A stretch of 64,000 nt of DNA from assembly GCA_021018995.1 (NCBI GenBank), contig CM037593.1, positions 44,777,810 to 44,841,809 of the forward strand, read 5' to 3'. Both the position numbers and the translations under genes were made by a program. Source of the DNA: Chloranthus sessilifolius. Its lineage: Eukaryota; Streptophyta; Magnoliopsida; Chloranthales; Chloranthaceae. Under the pieces are notes generated by a model. That model did no database searches. It was not told where the DNA came from and saw nothing but the letters and a program-made list of their open reading frames with translations. Positions 11,221 to 24,100 of this stretch are shown one piece after another; the first letter of the stretch is position 1, and each line of letters starts with the position of its first letter.

Positions 11221-12480
11221 ATGGACCAGAGAAGTAGGGGTCGGTCTAGAGGAGGTCACCAAAGAAGTGTGAAAAGTATTGATGATATTCCTTCGGGATC
11301 CGGAGGAGAGTAGAGACCACCTCCTGAGGTAGAGAGGGGACATCAGGATGAGTCAGCGGATAGGATGGAAGCCATAGACGCTGCTATGACTTAGCAGACC
11401 CAACAGACTGCTTTTTTGGCTAAGCAGGCAACATTGTTGGCCGCCAATAATGTCAACCATCAGCAGTAGCCGCCACCACCACCACCTCCTGCACTACTGC
11501 CATCATCCTTTGTGGATTTCAGGAGATTGAGACCTCCGATATTTCTGGGGCAGACAAATCCGCTTGAAGCGGAGAAATGGTTAAAACAGATGGAGAAATT
11601 ACTTGAAAGACTCCAGAGCCCTGAAAGCGAGAAAGTTGGTTGGGCTTCCTTCCAACTTGAAGGTGACGTTGAAGCTTGGTGGAAGTCGGTGTTAAGGAAG
11701 AGGGAAGTTGAGGGTCCACAAGACCCGTGGACCTGGGCTGAATTTGTAAGGGTATTCAACAGGGAGTACTTTCCAAAACAAGTTAGAAATCAGTTGAAAA
11801 AGGATTTTGCCAATCTTGTACAAGGGAGCATGACCGTAAGGGAGTACGACAATGAGTTTGTGCAATTATCAAGGTTTACTCCAAAATTGGTAGCTACAGA
11901 GGAAATGAAGGCCAATAGATTTGAGGAAGGCCTGAGATCGAACATTCATGAAAGGGTGTCGATATTTGAACTTGAAATATACACTGCAATTATGGGAAAT
12001 GCCATCATTGCAGAGAGAGATATAAATAAGAGGCGTGATTTGAAGAACAAAGCAAGTCCGGGGGGAGTGAGTGACTACAACTCGAGGAATAAAAAGCCGA
12101 GGTTGTTAGCACCTACTCCAGTTTCAAGACCAGCCTACACGAGTTATCAGAGGTCTAATGCATTTGCTCCTATGAGACCATTCCGCAGAGAGGGCCCTGC
12201 TCAAACTCAGGCGTCTGGGGCATCAGTCACATAGGGATCTTCAAGGGTGGCATCTTCAAGTCCATAAGTAAAATATGCCTGTTGCGGTAAACCACATAAA
12301 ACATCGGACTGTAGACAGGACACGGGAGGATGTTATAAATGTGGAAAGATAGGCCATATGATACGAGACTGCCCCGAGATGAGAAAGGAAGGTACTGTTT
12401 CAACTGCTACGGCGCAGAGGCCTACACATTCCACTCGACCCGTTATCTAAGACCGTGCTTTTGCCGTTACAGCCGAGGAC
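11221..12480 (+). pseudogene. A gag remains with CCHC zinc knuckle
   Basis: Gag forms the nucleocapsid of the retroelement. The readable part shows the retrotrans_gag pattern (RPPIFLGQTNPLEAEKWLKQ at 11530-11590, then AWWKSVL, FNREYFP and FEEGL). Near 12330-12375 a CX2CX4HX4C knuckle (CYKCGKIGHMIRDC) and a second Cys-rich half precede it. Order and spacing are those of plant chromovirus gag. The reading is broken. It is followed at once by protease remains, as expected for a gag-pol unit. Confidence 0.85.
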
Positions 12481-12689
12481 ACCCGTACGAGTAATGATGT
12501 AATCCAACGTATAACCTTCTTTTTATATTTAAATTCATTCACTTATTTTTTAGATGAAGAAAGTGCTTTGATAAGAAGATCTAGGTGCATTTTGATAATT
12601 ATGTGACCATGGCATGCATGTCTGAATGTTAGTATATGTATTAAATCATATAGGTACACAACAACTCTATCGAGAAAACGACGGCGATC

Positions 12690-13010
12690 ATTGTGTTGTA
12701 TGAGTTTTGATAGACTCAGGGTCTACCCACTCGTATATAACTCCGAAATTCATGGGAAAATTGAAAATTGTTCCCGAGGAGTTGGATTTTATTTTGGACC
12801 TGTCAGTTCCTACAGGAAGTGTGATAACTGCAGACACCTGTTGCCGATCAGTCATTGTTCAAGTGGAGGATCAAGAGACCATAACGGACCTTATTTTGTT
12901 GAACATGCAAGGACTTGATGTACTCCTTGGCATGAATTGGCTATCCACTTATCGTGCAAGCGTTGATTGCCTACGAAAAGTAGTCACTTTTCGTCTGCCA
13001 AAATAAAAAT
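12690..13010 (+). pseudogene. A protease remains
   Basis: The aspartic protease of the element cuts Gag-Pol. The active-site motif IDSGSTHSYI is readable at about 12708-12740, and the later LLGMNWLSTY at about 12920-12950 is the second conserved block of plant gypsy proteases. It lies between the zinc knuckle and the reverse transcriptase. Broken as part of A. Confidence 0.85.
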
Positions 13011-13129
13011 CCTTCCGATTTATTAGTGGGAAGGGAAAGATAGTACCGATCATCTCTGCGGTACGAGCCAAGCGGATGATGAAGAATTGATGCGAAGGGT
13101 ATTTAGCTTTCCTACAATAACAAAAGGAA

Positions 13130-14530
13130 ATGAAAAATGTCATCACCGATATCCCGATTGCCTGTGAGTTTGAGGATGTGTTTCCCGGCGAATTACCAGG
13201 ATTACTACCTGATCGGGAGATTAAATTTGCAATTAACTTAGCTTCAGGCACGAAACCAGTCTCTAAAGCTCCTTATGGAATGACTCCTGCTGAACTAAAG
13301 GAATTAAAAGAGCAATTACAAGAACTGTTGGATAAGGGCTTCATAAGACTAAGTGTATCCCCTTGGGGAGCACCGGTCTTGTTTGTTAAGAAGAAGGACA
13401 GGTTGATGAGACTTTGTGTCGACTATTGTCAGTTAAACAAGCTTACGATCAAGAACAAGTACCCTTTACCCAGGATCGACGATCTATTTGATCAGTTGCA
13501 AGGGGCAAAATTCTTTACGGAGATTGACTTGAGATCCAGGTACCATTAACTAAAGGTGAAGGCCGAAGATGTGCAGAAGATGAAATTCATAACTAGATAT
13601 GGGCATTACGAGTTCTTAGTGATGCCTTTCTGTTTGACGAATGCACCAGCTTCGTTTATGGACCTCATGAATCAGGTCTTTAAACACATCTTGATACATG
13701 CATAGTGGTGTTTGTGGATGATATTCTTGTTTATTCAAAGACTAGAGAAGAACATGAACATCATTTACGCATCGCCTTGCAAACTCTACGTGAGCATCAT
13801 TTATATACCAAACTCAGTAAGTGTGAGTTCTGGTTAGAACAAGTGAGTTTTCTCGGCCACATAGTCTTAGAAGCAGGTGTGACAGTTGATCCGACTAAGA
13901 TTGAGGCAGTAGTAGATTGGGAACAACCAAGGATTGTGACTAAGATTCACAGTTTCCTCGATTTAGCTGGATATTATCGACGATTTGTGGAAGGATTCTC
14001 CAAGATTTCAGGACCGCTCACTCGACTTACAAGAAAGAATGTAAAATTTGAGTGGACCAGTGAATGTGAAGAGAGCTTCCAGGAACTCAAGAAACGGCTT
14101 ACCTCTGCTCCAGTGTTGGTCATTCCATCAGGTAGTGGGGGATTCGTTATTTATAGTGATGCGTTGTATGGTGGTTTGGGTTGTGTCTTGAATCAGAATA
14201 CCAAAGTTATAGCTTATGGATCGAGACAGTTGAAAGAGCACGAGAAGAACTATCGGACGCACGATCTAGAGTTTACCGCGGTAATTTTCGCACTTAAGAT
14301 TTGGAGACATTACCTATATGGTGAGACCTTTGAGATTTTTACAGATCACAAAAGCCTCAAATACTTGTTTACGCAAAAGGAATTGAATATGAGGCAATGA
14401 AGATGGATTGAATTTCTCAAGGACTATGATTGTACTATACAATATCACCCAAGTAAAGCAAATGTCGTGGCTGACGCGTTGAGTTGGAAGAATGCGGCTC
14501 AGTTATCTAGTCTCATTATAGGACTTCGAT
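13130..14530 (+). pseudogene. A reverse transcriptase and RNase H remains
   Basis: Copies the element RNA into DNA and removes the RNA strand. The RT blocks are in order: [55 protein letters not shown] and the catalytic [10 protein letters not shown] at about 13710-13740. These are followed by FLGHIV and the RNase H region ([44 protein letters not shown]). All are typical of chromovirus pol. Broken. Confidence 0.9.
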
Positions 14531-14689
14531 GATGAAAACTGTTAGAAGACCTCTCCTTGTACGATAAGAATACAGAGGTCATGGATACTGGGGTGTTGTT
14601 GGCAAATCTCACGATCAGGCCAACTATTTTTTATCGCATCTACGAACTTCAGATGAATGGCGCAGAGCTCCTAAAGATTAGATAAGATG

Positions 14690-15560
14690 TGACTGTTGGT
14701 GAAAGTGGGGACTTTTCCATCAAGGAGGATGGGTCATTGCTATTTCGTGGACGCTTCTGTATACCGGTTGATGCCGACCTATGACAAACTATATTGGACG
14801 AAGCTCATAAGTCCAAGTATGCCATTCATCCTGGTGGTACTAAGATGTACCAGGATTTGCGAAAGAGTTATTGGTGGAGAGGATTGAAGAAAGACATTAC
14901 TGAATATGTCTCAAAATGTCTGGTGTGTCAATAAGTAAAGGTGGATCACAGACACCCAGTAGGTTTATTGCAACCTCTGCTAATATCGGAATCGAAATAG
15001 GAGTCCATCTCCATGGACTTCATTGTGGGATTACCGAGAACAATGAGACGCCACAATGCCATATGGGTAATAGTGGATCGACTGACAAAGTCGGCTCACT
15101 TCCTGCCCTATAACACAACATACACTGCATGTAAGTTGGTGGGTTTGTATATGAAATAAATTATCCGACTGCATGGTATTCTGACAAGCATTGTGCCTGA
15201 TCGTGACCTACACGTCGATATTCTGGCAAAGATTTCAAGAAGGTATGGGCGCGAGATTGGACTTTAGTTTCACATTCCATCCATAGACTGATAGTCAGAC
15301 AGAGAGAGTCAATTAGATTATTGAAGATATACTTCGAGTGTGCATAATTGATTTTCAGGGATCGTGGGATCAGCATCTTCCGTTGGTAGAATTCGCGTAT
15401 AATAACAGCTTTCAGTAGAGCATTGGGATGGCTCCGTATGAAGCATTGTATGGGTGAAGGTGTAGGTCTCCGATCAACTGGGAAGAAATTGGTGACAAAT
15501 TTGTATTGGGACTAGAAGTCATAAAGAAAAATGTCGAGACTGTTCGTATTATACGAGAAT
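14690..15560 (+). pseudogene. A integrase remains
   Basis: Integrase joins element DNA to the chromosome. The zinc-binding region is traceable at 14790-14950 (ATMT..., [10 protein letters not shown], a Cys-x-x-Cys), and the core near 15000-15420 (SMDFIVGLP-like, and GTSIVPDRD-like phrases in mixed frames). The phrase MAPYEALYG at about 15428-15455 is the usual end of the core in gypsy integrases. Strongly decayed. Confidence 0.75.
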
Positions 15561-15568
15561 GAATCAAG

Positions 15569-16054
15569 ATGGCACAGAGTCGGCAGAAGAGCTATGCAGA
15601 CATCAAGCGATCGACCATAAATTTTCAAGTGGGAGATCACGTGTTTGTGATGATATCTCCAATGAAGGGGGTGATGCGCTTCGAAAAGTGTGAAAAGTTG
15701 AGTCCTCGATATATTGGACCGTTCGAGGTATTAGGAAGAGTGGGTGAAGTTGCATATAGGGTTGCATTACCCTCACAGCTTGATAGAGTGCACGATGTAT
15801 TTCATATTTCTATTTTACAGAAATACGTGCGAGACCTAACTCATATCCTCGATGCGCCATCAATTGAAGTCTACAGGGATCTGACAATCATAGAAGAACC
15901 AACGCAAATTTTGGACCGAACGGAACAAGTGTTGCGTACAAAACGGATTCCTTTAGTGTTAGTCCAATGGAAGAATCATTCTAGAGAGGAAGCGACGTGG
16001 GAATGCGAAGCCGAGATTCACGCTTGTTTTAGTGATTTGACAAAGAAGAGATGA
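15569..16054 (+). pseudogene. A integrase C-terminus with chromodomain-like end
   Basis: This carries SYADIKRSTINFQVGDHVFV and LSPRYIGPFEVLGRVGEVAY, the C-terminal DNA-binding part of gypsy integrases. It is followed by RVHDVFHISILQKYV and VLVQWKNHSREEATWECE, which matches the chromodomain end of plant chromoviruses. It directs integration toward chromatin marks in this group (family knowledge). Frame is open across this stretch and closes at 16054. Confidence 0.88.
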
Positions 16055-16179
16055 TTGTAAAAGTCAAATTGGGACTTCAATGTATGTAAACAGGTTAAAT
16101 GATGAATATGAAGTGTGACTTTGAAGTCTAAAGTGTGAAATTGTTGAAGAAAACTCAAAAACACAAAAACTGAGTGTTT

Positions 16180-16570
16180 TCTGCAATTTCGATTGATCGA
16201 ATATGATTTTGTTCGAACGAGGTGTAAATTGATTGATCAAAATGTCCTGGCAGAAAGTGAATATTATTTAAACCAAGGCTTATTAAATTCGTTCGATCGA
16301 ATTAATTTTTGATCGATCGAATTTTGATTTTGGTCGAACGAAATTTATTTCGTTCGATCAAAAATTTTGTTGGCCTGAGAAGTTCGACCGATCAAAATTT
16401 ATTCGTTCGATCGAATTTTGGATTTCAATCGATTGAAACTGTAATTCATTCGATCGAAATGTCGGGTCCAGTCTCATTTAAACCATTTTTGACCGATCGA
16501 AATCGTAGAGTATTCTTTATTAAATGGATTTTGATCGATCGAAATCTATTTGATCGACCGAGTCGCGCAG
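16180..16570. repeat. Second TTCGATCGATCGAA array, internal to A
   Basis: Between the pol end and the extra ORF the same 14-base palindrome recurs at least ten times (for example near 16293, 16310, 16388, 16450 and 16530). It is the LTR word, but the array lies outside the LTRs, so A holds three arrays. Spacer bases between the copies differ from the LTR arrays. Confidence 0.88.
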
Positions 16571-16747
16571 TTTATATATGTTAAGTGAATTTTCAGTTCA
16601 AAATTTTCAAAAATTGGGGGTTTTCGCTAAGGGCTTTCGAGGGTTTTCTTTTGGGAGATCAAATGGCCGATAATTACGCGCGAATCCTTCGATCCGCCTA
16701 TTTTCTAGCGATTCTAGAGAAACCCTAGCTTTTATTTTCGGAACCCT

Positions 16748-18139
16748 ATGGCTCCCAAAATACGTTTGGCATCCAAACCAACGACTTCGAAGCGACACAA
16801 AGGCACACCGGGTCCTTCTCAACCACCACCAAACCCTCCACCGCAAACCATTGTCGAGCCACCAGCCGCTTCACAAGCACCTCGACACGACCAACCAAAC
16901 GAATGGTGGGCCAATAAGGGGTTTGCTTATGAATATACCATCGATCCGACCCTATTTGAGACGCCAAATGTGCTCGGCATTGACGCTTGGGCACTTGACT
17001 ATTTGGGCAAGGCTGGATTGGATAATCTCTTGAAACCCATCCATCCATACTACTACCCGAGCCTTGTGCGCTTGTTTTACCAAAACATGTTCGATGGTCC
17101 GAACCCTAAAACTACTATTTGCACCAAGATTGACGAAAAAACATATGTGTTTACCTACCCAATGGCCTGTAAGGCCTTAGAATGTTTTGAGAGTTATGGG
17201 GACAACATTGATCTGTTGCCCCAAATGAAAAGGATATACCACGCCCACTAATCGCAGAAAAGATGACAAAGGGTCAACTTGCCTCGGTTCGAGCTATCAA
17301 ACGAGCGGATCTACCGAGCTATATGTGGATGCTCGATACGATCTTCAAATGCAACTTGTACCCCATTCGACACAAGACAGAGAGGTTAGGGGTGTTGATG
17401 CAAGCACTATTTTCTGCTTTTGAAGGCCGATGGTTTAATGCTGCTGTTGTGGTTTTTGAGGGATTGAAACATGGGAGAAAGAAATTGTTAGCAGGGGACG
17501 GAAAAGCCCGAGGATTGAATACATCCCGTATGCGGGCCTCATTTCGGCTATGTTTGGCGAGTATGCGGCGACCACCACACACAAGATTTTGTCACAAGAG
17601 TCTAAATCCTCTAACAATGTGGTGTTTTACACTTTCAAACAATGGAGGAAAACCTACAATCGACTGAAACCACGCCTTCAGCCAGCTCTTCAGTACCTCC
17701 TATTCCTCCTCAACCCTAGGAAGTGCCTGCTCAAGACGCTCCATAGCCAAACCAACCAGCTCCTGATGTTCCTCTTCAAGAGCAACCTGATATCATCCCT
17801 CCAGTACATCAGCCAGCTGACATACCGATACCACCCGATCATCAAGCGGCTCCGATGACCAATGAGGAATTGGCTATTCTCATACAGGAGAGTAATCACC
17901 AGCTCAATCAGTGCCTTGATTACCACGAGCTCCTACTAGAGAACACTCTACACTCCAGGTACCCGACAGATTACCTCCAGAGGATGGCGATCATGCGTGA
18001 GCAGGTGCTCGGTGCTTCTACATCAAGTGTTGATGTTGAGGACATCTAGCCTGATGAGGCGGCCGGCGAGGATCAAACCGATGATGTGGCCGAGGGAGCT
18101 GGCGAGCCTATTGGTCCAGAGGGGGGAGCGGATGCGTGA
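16748..18139 (+). pseudogene. A extra ORF after pol (plant transposon-protein-like), broken
   Basis: Downstream of pol and before the PPT, where some retroelements keep an env-like gene, there is a coding-looking stretch beginning with ATG at 16748. It starts basic and Pro-rich (PPNPPPQ), then reads WANKGFAYEYTIDPTLFE and PSLVRLFYQNM, and later WMLDTIFKCNLYPIRH and GVLMQALFSAFEGRWFN. These resemble the putative plant transposon protein domain found in many plant retroelement ORFs (my recollection of PF20167). No signal peptide or membrane segment is seen. Its function is not known. It is broken, with a few breaks. Confidence 0.55.
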
Positions 18140-18507
18140 CGTATTTGGAATATTTTGTGAGCTTGAGAGATTTTTCTTTTTGGATAGCTAATTTTGGGTG
18201 GATGAATGTATAACTTTTTAACTGTTGTGGCATGGTTTTCACGCCCGTTTCCTTTGATCGTCATGACTATGGTGGCATGGTTGCTACGATGATCTATTTC
18301 TTTTAACTTTTTATACATGGATATGCTAATCGTTTGATGGTCAATGATGTGTCTGAATAGAAATTGATAGATTTTATTGTGTGTGGCCTGTGTGTGATGA
18401 GATTTTATGACGAAATGGATTGTTTAGCCATGTGTGGTGCCTTATGAGGTCACCCTTCTTGTGTCTAACCGCACGTTAGATCAATTTTTGAGGATAAAAA
18501 TTCCTAA

Positions 18508-18518
18508 GGTGGGGAGAA
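18508..18518 (+). other. Polypurine tract of A
   Basis: GGTGGGGAGAA directly precedes the 3' LTR start TGTAATG. The bases before it (AGGATAAAAATTCCTAA) also follow the chromovirus PPT style seen at 6380-6411. Confidence 0.9.
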
Positions 18519-21118
18519 TGTAATGTCTCCAAGTTCTGACCCATGAATTGTATGCCTCGGTATGTGTGTTCGACGGTTCACACGTCGAAGACCATACCGA
18601 TGGGCTAAGTAATGTCTATATATCAAATCCGACAGAAGGGATTTTATATAAGTAGGCTAGGTAATAGGTTAGTGAACCCTCGTACACCCAACCCAGGTGT
18701 AGCTATTTTGTACCCAAGCCTAGGACTAGGTTAAAAGGAAATAAATGCCTCATTTGCATTTGCATTCAAAACCCTATTTATTGCTCATCATTTGTAATTA
18801 AGAGGAGAGAGGGTGAATCAGGTTTTGAATGCAGATTGAAAGCAAGAGCGATCCATTCTCGAGGCTAGTTGTTAAGGATTTGGAGTGACGAACAAGCCGA
18901 TGTCCGCTTGGTAAACCCTACTACGATTTAGAAGCAAGGATTGAGGATTCGGATGAAATCAAGGTATAAAAATTAAGCTTAAATTGTGAAATTATGTTAG
19001 TAATGGTTTTTATTCAATTTAAGATCAAAGAATCACAAGAAATGAGGTTTGATTTGGGAAAGAGAAGAGAACAAATGCGAAAACCCAAGAACAGATGAAT
19101 CTATTCATTTCGATCGATCAAAATGAACTTAAGAAGGAAGAATTCGATGTCTGAAGAAATTCGTTCGATCAAATAAATTTTGATCAAACAAAATGTGTTC
19201 GATCGATCGAAGCTCTCACTCGATTGATCGAAACGTATAGAACAGAGATTGTGAAAAAGCTTGTTGTGAGGATTCGACCGATCAAAATATCTTCGATCGA
19301 TCAAATTAGAAATTCGATCGATCAAATTAAAATTCGTTTGATTGAACTGTGTGGTTTGTTAATTAGCTTATGAGGGATTCGACAGATCGAGATATTTTCG
19401 ATTGATCGAATTATATGATTCGATTGACCGAATTAGGATTTGGTCAATCGAACTATGTTTTGGTCAAATTGGCTTCTGTGGGATTCGGCCGATCAAAATA
19501 TCGTCGATCGATCGAATTTGTGATTCGTTCGATCAAACTGGGAAATCATTCGATTGAACTGAGAAGTGCTGTATATGTTTTGAGGAGTTCGACCGATTGA
19601 AATGAGTTTGATCAATCGAAATCGGGTTTCAATCAATCGAAATATGGATTCGATCGATCAAAATTCCCAGATTCAAGATTTTATTGTGTTTTGACTGAGA
19701 GATTTAAGGGAAATCTTTCAAGGTTTGTTTAGCATTGTTCTAATGTGTGAACCATGAATTTGATATGTTTAGGTGACTTGGTGTTATGTGATGAGAAGCT
19801 AACCCAAACGGTAGATTGAGCGCGTGCGGGTTGAGATCTCGAGGTAGGAAAAACCTAATATCATGTGCATTTAATACATTAGCATGTGTGTTATGTATGA
19901 TGTGTTCTTTGAAAAAAATTATGTGAATTGTATTACGATGATTTCTTTGATAAAACCATGTGAATTTTGTGATAACTTCGAACTGAAAAGTGATTTGCAT
20001 AAGTATACTTTTGAAAATGTGTGTTTATGACCAATCTTTCAAGATTCAACTCGAATTGATACGTGTGTTTGTAACTTTGGATAGACTTTCAAACTAAATT
20101 ATAATTACCACTTTACACGGTGATAAGCTATATGTATGTACTTTGATTTGAGGTTCTATGTGAATACCCGACCGACGCGGTGGTATAACCGTGACTGACA
20201 CGGCAGGATATCCATGACCGGTACGGCGGCCAACCTGTACACCCTTTGTGGTATGTGTGTTTTTACGACTCCTACCGTACAACGGTAATTATGTTCTGCC
20301 AAGTGTCTAACTTTATGGGACCTTGGATATATGTGCAAATGGTTCATGTGAACGACGATGGTGGGTATTCCATCGGGGGCTCGAAGCTATAGTTCCTCAT
20401 GCAATAAATTAAGTAAAACACCTTTAAGTTTTTTTTCATTCGTTAAGATCATGATGTGTACGTGTGTTTACATTTCCAAGCACCATATATGTGTTTCATT
20501 CTATGACATCACTAATGTGTGTTCGTTTCGCTAAACTTTATTTTCATTATGTCATAAGATATATGTTTGATATTCATTATATGCATGCTATGAGTTTTTC
20601 CCTATTGATCTTGGATGAAGCTCATTCATCGACTAAATGTCACAGGTTCAGGTAAAGACATTAGAGCAGAGATTTCAGAGAGGGAGGATCCTGACTATTC
20701 ACCTGGTGAGGAGTTGGAAGAAATCCCTCCTGAGGGTTGTTTTCTGTGTACGATGCCTAATCTATCTGGTCTTAGGTTGAAGGATTAAAAATTGTTAAGT
20801 TATTGTAAGGGATATAGGTAGCACTGAATGATGATAGAAATTATGTTTGGTGAACCATGTTTCGGTAAGGAAAGGTCTTTACCGGTGGTTCTTGTCGGTT
20901 CTTTTTCTATAGGCATTCATATGGAATTAGAACTGTCATTTTGAACTTTTGATGGTAAACGTTGGTACCTTCTTATTTTTTTTATGTTAGTTAGTTAGTT
21001 ATGGTTCTTCTTTGTTTCCGATGTGCGAATGATATGCCAAGTATCCGTTCGGGGTTCGGCCTTAACGCCAACCCACTGACAGCACGGGTTTCGGGGTGCC
21101 GAAATCCGGGCTACCACA
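18519..21118 (+). repeat. 3' LTR of fossil A, with its own palindrome array
   Basis: 2,600 bp, TGTAATG...CTACCACA, direct repeat of 8530-11097. The palindrome array is at 19100-19670, with the same unit order but more C-to-T changes in GATCGATC. The ends TG and CA are intact. Confidence 0.92.
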
Positions 21119-24100
21119 TAGAATATTCATGAAATTTGTGACCTGATATTAGATAAAGTTTAGCTGAAATACTCATGTGATATCTCAGAAATATTTTCAT
21201 CATTTATTGATTTTGATCATGATCAAAATTTATGGCTATAGATTGCTTGGTTACTAGATAGTCTACATGTAGTGTAGTATTGAAATCTTGACTATTTTCC
21301 ATGTGATTAATCTTGAAATTTTGAGCATGTTCATAGCTGAAAATTACTGAGTTTATTATAGTTTCATATAAGAAAATTTTAATTAATTTACTGATCTTGA
21401 TGGTAGTGCAATCGGATGGTCATGATTGAATGTGTTGGAATTGCTTGAATTGTTTGCTATATGTTGTATAGTTGCATAGAATTTACTTGATCATGTGATT
21501 TTGATCATGGAAATCTTGACCCACTGATGGTAGTGAATTATGTAAATGTGTGCTTGAATCTTGAATTTTTTGTTGTGAAACTTGAATGGTGATAGATGCA
21601 TGTGTGGGAAAAATCTAGATGTATGATTCTATGTAATATAACATTAATCGGAACCACTAGATGTTTTGTCGATTGAAGTTTGACCAATTTGGTTGACTTA
21701 TGGTCTGATGATATTCTTTACTTTGTAAGCTCATGACCGATGTTGATCATGAATGATTGACTGTGATCGATGACTTATCGATGAAATCCTGAAATTTTGA
21801 GTAAATAAGGCCATAGCGCGTATCAGATAAGTTTCTGGAATCTAATCGAAAATTTACTTGAAAAACCTTATTTTTGTAAAACCAATCTTTGAAAATAAAA
21901 GGATTTGAAAACTAGAATCGTTCCCGGAAAATTAGGTTCGATCAGATGGCTCTCCAATGTAACACGAATTTTTGCTAAATAGAATGATACCCGGTGAATA
22001 GGGTAGTACTAGCAAGAGATTTGTGCCGACTAAACCGATAGGACAGACCCAGAATGAGATCTTAATTGATCTGGAATCAATATGGGATCATCCCGTACTG
22101 AAACTCAAATTATTGTGTCATTGAGATGGACCACTAGGTGGACCCCATTGATGGCACAAATTTGTAGGCCTTGCAGCCCATAGTAGTTTACTCTCGTAAC
22201 AGAGAGCAGAATAAGTTAAAATAAATTTCAAAAAATTCTCAAAAACTTAATTTAATTAAATTAACGGGTTTCCGATATCTAGTTAAAATTACAAACTCAG
22301 ACTCCCCGTGGTTTAAAAGTTACGGTACTTGGAGCACAAGGCAACGAAGCTGCCCTGTTGCACCAGAAATCAGAGCCCTCAAAGAGCCATGATTTCCATG
22401 CCCATGAACCTTTCATAAAGATCTGGGATAAATCAAGGTCAAGCATTTACCTATCCCTAAGACTTGGGTAAAATATCAAGTGAAAATTTTACCCTGACTC
22501 ACCGACTAGAAAATCAGGAAAACTGTGACGCAAAACTGTGTCATATGGCATCCAGCCAATAACCAGATCTGACCTTTGATCAGATGGGCCTGATTCTATC
22601 CTGATCCTTGAACTTTTGACCCTTAAAATATAAAAATAGTTTATAGCTCCCTGAGATTTCCAAAAAGCCTCTAAGTATGTGATTTCGATATTGTCACTAA
22701 GAGTTACATACCCGAATTTAAGGACCAAGAAATCTGGTCCGATAATCTGATAAAGAAGGACAGATCTCAGTGATTTGTTGATCATGATAAAGTCTGATCA
22801 TATTTTTGAGTGCCACCATCTAGGAAAGATGCAAGTACCGACACTCTTTCACCCAGTTTTTGTAGGACTTGAAAATTAGATCGTAGTTGAAAATGGAGAG
22901 CGATTTACTGCAAGGTGTTCAGTACACTTAAGGAAAAATTTGCAATTTTAAAGAATGTAACCTAGAACTTGGACCTTGACCCGAGATCCATGAGCATTTG
23001 GGCTGTACTCGATCACAAAAGTTACTGTGAAAATAACCTGTGTTGGGACCTAGCATGACTTGGTTATCCAAATTTGGACTGGACCTTTAGATGGCCCAAA
23101 AAACCCAAATACAAAGTAATTGGAGATAAGGTTTATTAAAGACCCGACTACCCAGCCCATGGCTCGGTAAGGCCTTAGATGAATTTCTAAGCTATGAACC
23201 AGCTCAAAATGTTTTAAAAAGAAAATTTTAAAGGCACCCCTTGAATAATAACGACACCTTGATTACAGGCCCGGACTTTGAGAAGGCCCATGTACCTAGA
23301 ATTTTGGGATCTAGTAAGACCCAAACCACATAAGTAATGACCTGTGGACCTCCCATAGGATTGGACTTGTCTATGTTCAAATGCCTGACCCGAAGACCTG
23401 ACATGGACCAGTGTTTGGTCCTAAGGCCCAACCACTAAAATAAGTCTATGACCCATTGGACCTATGACCCGAATGAGTCTTTAATAAGAACAGAATGGAC
23501 CCAAGGCCCATATCCGAAAATATGAAATGAATGAATACCCATCTAGGATGATTCGTCCAGAATACATAGGGTACTCCTTAGGAATAGGCAAGGTTACCCT
23601 ATCAATGAGTGGTCAACCAGTTGACTAACTCAAATAAATTAATAGAATTACTAGAAACAGGCACCTTGATGCCTTAAATATCGCTTAGAGACGATCGAGA
23701 TTTCCTTTATCGACGACGATAAACATAAGTCCTTACTAAACTCTAAACTGAGGCAACACTTCGTATAAGTGTGAACCAATGAGATCCTTCTTTGGGATCA
23801 AATCTTAAACCTTGAAGACTAGGATCTTGATTCCTAGTTTGAATAAACTGCTTGAATCTTTATTAATTGATTGATAAATGGAACTGACTGATAGATGGGA
23901 AGTCAGTGATATGCTTGAAACCTGAACTTGGACTTGAACTTGACTTGAACTTGAACTTGAATTTGAACTTGAACTTGAATTTGAACGTGTACTTGAACTT
24001 GAACTTGTACTTGAATTTGAACTTGAACATGAACTTGTACTTGAACTTGTACTTGAATTTTAACTTGAACTTGAACCTAAAAATTTGAACTTGAACTTGA

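Larger units (their letters stand above)
8530..21118 (+). mobile_element. Fossil A: Ty3/gypsy chromovirus with both LTRs, Tekay-like
   Basis: A is 12,589 bp, with 5' LTR 8530-11097, PBS, gag-pol remains, an extra downstream ORF, PPT and 3' LTR 18519-21118. The flanking bases TACAA (8525-8529) and TAGAA (21119-21123) agree at four of five positions, consistent with an old 5-bp target duplication. The LTRs differ at about one base in ten over the first 350 bases, mostly C/T and G/A changes. That is several million years at common plant rates and more if the host is a slow-evolving tree. The coding part is broken, with roughly ten or more breaks. It is inserted in X1. Confidence 0.9.

Noticed and set aside
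23906-24088. LNLNLN protein frame
   Set aside because: Translation of a six-base simple repeat.
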